Positions 4,385-7,316 of a stretch of DNA of 7,316 nt are shown here, in pieces (the first letter of the stretch is position 1; every line of letters starts with the position of its first letter). The DNA comes from Legionellaceae bacterium. Its GTDB lineage: Bacteria; Pseudomonadota; Gammaproteobacteria; Legionellales; Legionellaceae. The notes below the pieces were generated by a model. That model was not told the DNA's origin. It made no database searches and was given only the letters and a program-made list of their open reading frames with translations. The stretch covers positions 1 through 7,316 of the forward strand of contig CANJFK010000039.1 in the NCBI GenBank assembly GCA_947473535.1, read 5' to 3'. Position numbers and translations under genes: made by a program.

Positions 4385-6045
4385 AACAAACGCGCCATAA
4401 AGCACGATTGCTGGTTGTATCGTTTTTTTTTATACTTATACTAGCCGCGCTTATTTGGCGCATGGTTGATCTGACGGTGTTGGACCGACAGTTTTTACAA
4501 GGGCAGGGCAATGCACGCAGCTTGCGCGTGGTCGATACGCCTGCGTACCGCGGCATGATTATTGACAGGCAGGGTGCCGCGCTTGCCGTGAGCACACCGG
4601 TTCAATCGTTATGGATAAACCCGAAGTTATTTTCACCCGATACAAAACAGTTGGCTGATTTAGCCAAACTATTAGGTATTACATCAGCTCAATTATCAGC
4701 ACGCGTTGCGGCCGTTCATGGGCGAGAATTCGTTTATTTACAGCGCCAACTAACACCCATGGTAGCAAAAGATATCACGGAGCTTAAAATACCGGGCGTT
4801 AATTTTCAGCAAGAATTTAAACGTTATTATCCCGAGGCCGATAGCACGGCTCAATTATTAGGTTTTACGAATGTTGATGATAATGGTATTGAAGGATTGG
4901 AGCTTGCTTACCAACACTGGCTAGTCGGCTTTAGCGGCAAGAAACGCGTGGTAAAAGACAGGACAGGTCGTGTTATTGAAGAGTTGAATATTATTAAAGA
5001 ACCGCGACCAGGTAATTTATTGCAGCTTAGTATTGACCGTCGGATACAATTTTTTGCCTACCACGAGCTACAAAATACGATCGCTAAATATGGTGCTAAA
5101 TCGGGTTCCGTGGTTGTTTTGGACACTCAGAGTGGTGAAGTTTTGGCCATCGCTAATTCACCTTCATTTAACCCAAACGCGCGCAGCCATTATACACTCG
5201 ATAGTTATCGTAATAAGGCACTCACAGACACATTTGAACCAGGATCGGTGATAAAACCTTTTAGTATAGCCAGTGGGCTTGATAGTGGGCATTTTACGCC
5301 CGACACGATCATTGATACGCGCCCGAGTTGGATGATTGTTAACGGCCACACCATACGCGATGTTCATAATTACGGGGTATTGGATGTTACAGGTGTTCTA
5401 CGCAATTCCAGTAACGTGGGTGTCACAAAAATGGTACTGACAAGTCCACCGGAGCAATTAATTGGATTGCTGACGCGATGCGGTATTGGTCAGCGTACCG
5501 AAAGTGGTTACCCTGGTGAAAGTGAAGGCGCCATTGTAAAATTAATGGATGCGAATCCATTTGTGTTGGCTACATTGAGCTTCGGTTATGGGATGTCTGT
5601 TACGGCATTACAATTGGCAAAAAGTTATTTAATTTTCGCGAATCATGGTCTGCTTCTGCCCATTAGTTTATTGCACAATCAACGGCCCTTAGACGGTGTT
5701 CAAGTGCTTAATCCAGCCACGGCGGATCAAGTGCTTGCCATGTTGGAGGCCGTGGTGAATGATGGCACAGGAAAATCGGCGATGGTCCCGGGATATCGCG
5801 TGGCCGGTAAAACGGGTACAGCGCGAGTTGCTGGTAAAAAAGGTTACGAAGATAAGCGCTATATTTCAAGTTTTGTGGGGATTGCGCCGGTGTCAAATCC
5901 AAGATTAATTGTTGCCGTCTTTATTCATGAGCCGACGCGCCTTGGCTATTATGGTGCGGCCGTTGCGGGGCCTTTGTTTGCTAAAGTCATGGGCGCCTCG
6001 TTACGCATTCTTGATGTTACACCCGATCAGCCTACATCTAAATGA
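4381..6045 (+). CDS. ftsI: Peptidoglycan D,D-transpeptidase FtsI (PBP3)
   Basis: FtsI is the class B penicillin-binding protein that crosslinks septal peptidoglycan in the periplasm, working with the FtsW glycosyltransferase. The 554-aa protein has a short basic cytoplasmic tail, a single membrane anchor at about residues 10-26, and the pedestal motif RGMIIDRQG (57-65). Next comes a pedestal block with YYPEADSTAQLLGF and GIEGLE, then the transpeptidase domain. All three active-site motifs are intact: SVIK with nucleophile Ser289 and Lys292, SSN at 343-345, and KTG at 477-479. It is slightly shorter than E. coli FtsI (588 aa), mostly at the C-terminus. There is no lipobox. The start overlaps the ftsL stop (ATGA), and murE follows after 11 bp. 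The absence of a long C-terminal extension suggests no E. coli-like C-terminal processing, though this is inference. Confidence 0.98.
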   Translation: MKQTRHKARLLVVSFFFILILAALIWRMVDLTVLDRQFLQGQGNARSLRVVDTPAYRGMIIDRQGAALAVSTPVQSLWINPKLFSPDTKQLADLAKLLGITSAQLSARVAAVHGREFVYLQRQLTPMVAKDITELKIPGVNFQQEFKRYYPEADSTAQLLGFTNVDDNGIEGLELAYQHWLVGFSGKKRVVKDRTGRVIEELNIIKEPRPGNLLQLSIDRRIQFFAYHELQNTIAKYGAKSGSVVVLDTQSGEVLAIANSPSFNPNARSHYTLDSYRNKALTDTFEPGSVIKPFSIASGLDSGHFTPDTIIDTRPSWMIVNGHTIRDVHNYGVLDVTGVLRNSSNVGVTKMVLTSPPEQLIGLLTRCGIGQRTESGYPGESEGAIVKLMDANPFVLATLSFGYGMSVTALQLAKSYLIFANHGLLLPISLLHNQRPLDGVQVLNPATADQVLAMLEAVVNDGTGKSAMVPGYRVAGKTGTARVAGKKGYEDKRYISSFVGIAPVSNPRLIVAVFIHEPTRLGYYGAAVAGPLFAKVMGASLRILDVTPDQPTSK

Positions 6046-6056
6046 CGAGGAAACGT

Positions 6057-7316
6057 ATGAAACTTACCGAGTTATTGAACACATGGATCCCCATTCCAAC
6101 GGTCGATTGCGATATTACTGGGCTACATAATGACAGTCGAAAAATAAAGCCAGGTGATTTGTTTGTCGCGTATGCAGGTGCTGCAGCAGATGGACGGCAC
6201 TATATTCAGCAAGCGATACAAGCTGGTGCGGTGGCCGTGGTATATGACCCAGTTGATTGTCCCAATCTTGGCGTACTATCGAATGAGATCCCTTGTGTAC
6301 CTGTGCCGCACTTAGCGTCTCAACTTGCAGCAATCGCGAGCCATTTTTATGATTATCCCACGCGCTCGGTGCAGGTTACTGGTGTTACAGGCACGAACGG
6401 CAAAACAACCATTGCGTACCAACTGGCGCAAGCTCATGGCTTATTGGGCAAGCGCGCGGCGTATGTTGGCACGCTGGGGCAGGGGGAAGTACATGCCTTG
6501 CAGCCGTTATTAAATACTACGCCTGATGCCTTGTGTTTGCAGCAACTCTTTCATGACTATAAACAACGCGGTGTGCAGCGAATTTGCATGGAAGTTTCAT
6601 CCCACGCACTAAGCCAGGGGCGGGCAGCGTGCATTGATTTTAATCAAGCCATTTATACAAATTTGAGCCATGAGCATCTTGATTATCATCATACGATGGC
6701 GTTGTATGCAGAAGCCAAAGCTATTTTATTTAATATGCCAACATTGAAGTGGGCCGTGATTAATCAAGACGATAATTATGGTGAATTAATGAGCATGCAG
6801 TTGCCCGATACGTGCCAAAAACTCACGTATGGTTTGAGCCGACGGAGTGATATCTGGGCTTCAAATATAAACATCACTATGACAGGCAGCGCGTTTGATG
6901 TTGCAACGCCATGGGGCATGCATCATATAAATAGTAAGGCGTTGGGCGCCTTTAATGTTTATAACAGCTTGGCTGTGTTTGCAAGTTTATTGGCCTATGG
7001 TTATCCTGCAACGAAAATTGTGCCTGTGATGGCGGCGTTACAAGCCTCACCAGGTCGAATGGAAGTGGTTTTACATGAGCCTTGTGTGATTGTTGATTAT
7101 GCTCATACACCGGACGCACTGGAAAATGTGTTGTCTACACTCGTGCAATTAAAAGCAACGGTTACAAATACTGAGGTAAAACCAGGTCGATTATGGGTGG
7201 TTTTTGGTTGCGGAGGGGATCGCGATAAAACCAAGCGACCCATGATGGGCCGCATTGCCAGTCAATACGCCGATGTTGTCATTCTGACGAGTGACAATCC
7301 ACGTAGTGAAGAACCA
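6057..7316 (+). CDS. murE: UDP-MurNAc-tripeptide synthetase MurE, partial (3' end outside window)
   Basis: MurE is the cytoplasmic ATP-dependent ligase that adds the third stem residue, usually meso-diaminopimelate in Gram-negatives, to UDP-MurNAc-L-Ala-D-Glu. The frame is open for 420 codons to the window edge; complete homologues have about 490-500 residues, so roughly 15% is missing. Seen in order: N-terminal substrate domain with HNDSRKIKPGDLF (24-36), ATP-binding GVTGTNGKTT (109-118), NTTPD (153-157), EVSSHAL (179-185), TNLSHEHLDYH (201-211), Lys221 as the likely carbamylated lysine, and the glycine-rich FGCGGDRDKTKRP near the end. The last residues, DNPRSEEP (413-420), are the DNPR motif that marks meso-DAP specificity. 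ATG 6057 has GAGGA at 6047-6051, 5 nt upstream, and follows ftsI by 11 bp. No frameshift is visible. Confidence 0.97.
   Translation, partial: MKLTELLNTWIPIPTVDCDITGLHNDSRKIKPGDLFVAYAGAAADGRHYIQQAIQAGAVAVVYDPVDCPNLGVLSNEIPCVPVPHLASQLAAIASHFYDYPTRSVQVTGVTGTNGKTTIAYQLAQAHGLLGKRAAYVGTLGQGEVHALQPLLNTTPDALCLQQLFHDYKQRGVQRICMEVSSHALSQGRAACIDFNQAIYTNLSHEHLDYHHTMALYAEAKAILFNMPTLKWAVINQDDNYGELMSMQLPDTCQKLTYGLSRRSDIWASNINITMTGSAFDVATPWGMHHINSKALGAFNVYNSLAVFASLLAYGYPATKIVPVMAALQASPGRMEVVLHEPCVIVDYAHTPDALENVLSTLVQLKATVTNTEVKPGRLWVVFGCGGDRDKTKRPMMGRIASQYADVVILTSDNPRSEEP

Noticed and set aside
1..7316. CRISPR array, tRNA or rRNA genes
   Set aside because: No regularly spaced direct repeats with spacers and no cloverleaf or rRNA-like sequence was recognised on reading both strands.

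Overview
The window appears to come from a gammaproteobacterial chromosome of moderate GC content. The mraZ, rsmH, ftsL, ftsI and murE proteins all have gammaproteobacterial features. Conserved blocks of RsmH, together with a charged, repeat-bearing membrane ORFan, remind me of the Legionella/Coxiella order (Legionellales). That placement is an impression from sequence character and has not been tested by a search.

Layout, all genes on the + strand. Positions 1-298 are non-coding and repeat-rich: a short hairpin (14-41), a 17-bp near-direct repeat (49-65 and 232-248), and a perfect 34-bp inverted repeat (94-127 / 152-185). coaX (299-1066) encodes a type III pantothenate kinase. A strong sigma70-type promoter (TTGATA-N17-TATAAT, 1094-1122) then drives an unrecognised 366-aa protein (GTG start at 1164, stop at 2264). 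That protein has an acidic N-terminal region built partly from tandem repeats, a helical middle, a hydrophobic region able to cross a membrane two or three times, and a charged C-terminal tail. The 387-bp gap 2265-2651 carries a diverged half-copy of the upstream inverted repeat, a second stem-loop, a probable mra promoter and a pair of GTGGR boxes spaced like a MraZ operator.

From 2652 the window enters the dcw (division and cell wall) cluster in the usual order: mraZ (regulator), rsmH (16S rRNA m4C1402 methyltransferase), ftsL (divisome bitopic protein), ftsI (PBP3, septal transpeptidase) and murE (UDP-MurNAc-tripeptide synthetase), which runs off the right edge. The rsmH/ftsL and ftsL/ftsI junctions are 4-nt ATGA overlaps and the other gaps are about 11-12 nt, so this is one transcription unit coupling peptidoglycan precursor synthesis to septal crosslinking.

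The dcw genes and coaX are ordinary. The unusual part is the accessory insertion between them: an ORFan with its own promoter, internal DNA repeats and membrane-hairpin architecture, flanked on both sides by copies of one intergenic palindromic repeat. A secreted (Dot/Icm-type) effector is a reasonable hypothesis for it, but nothing in the window proves it.
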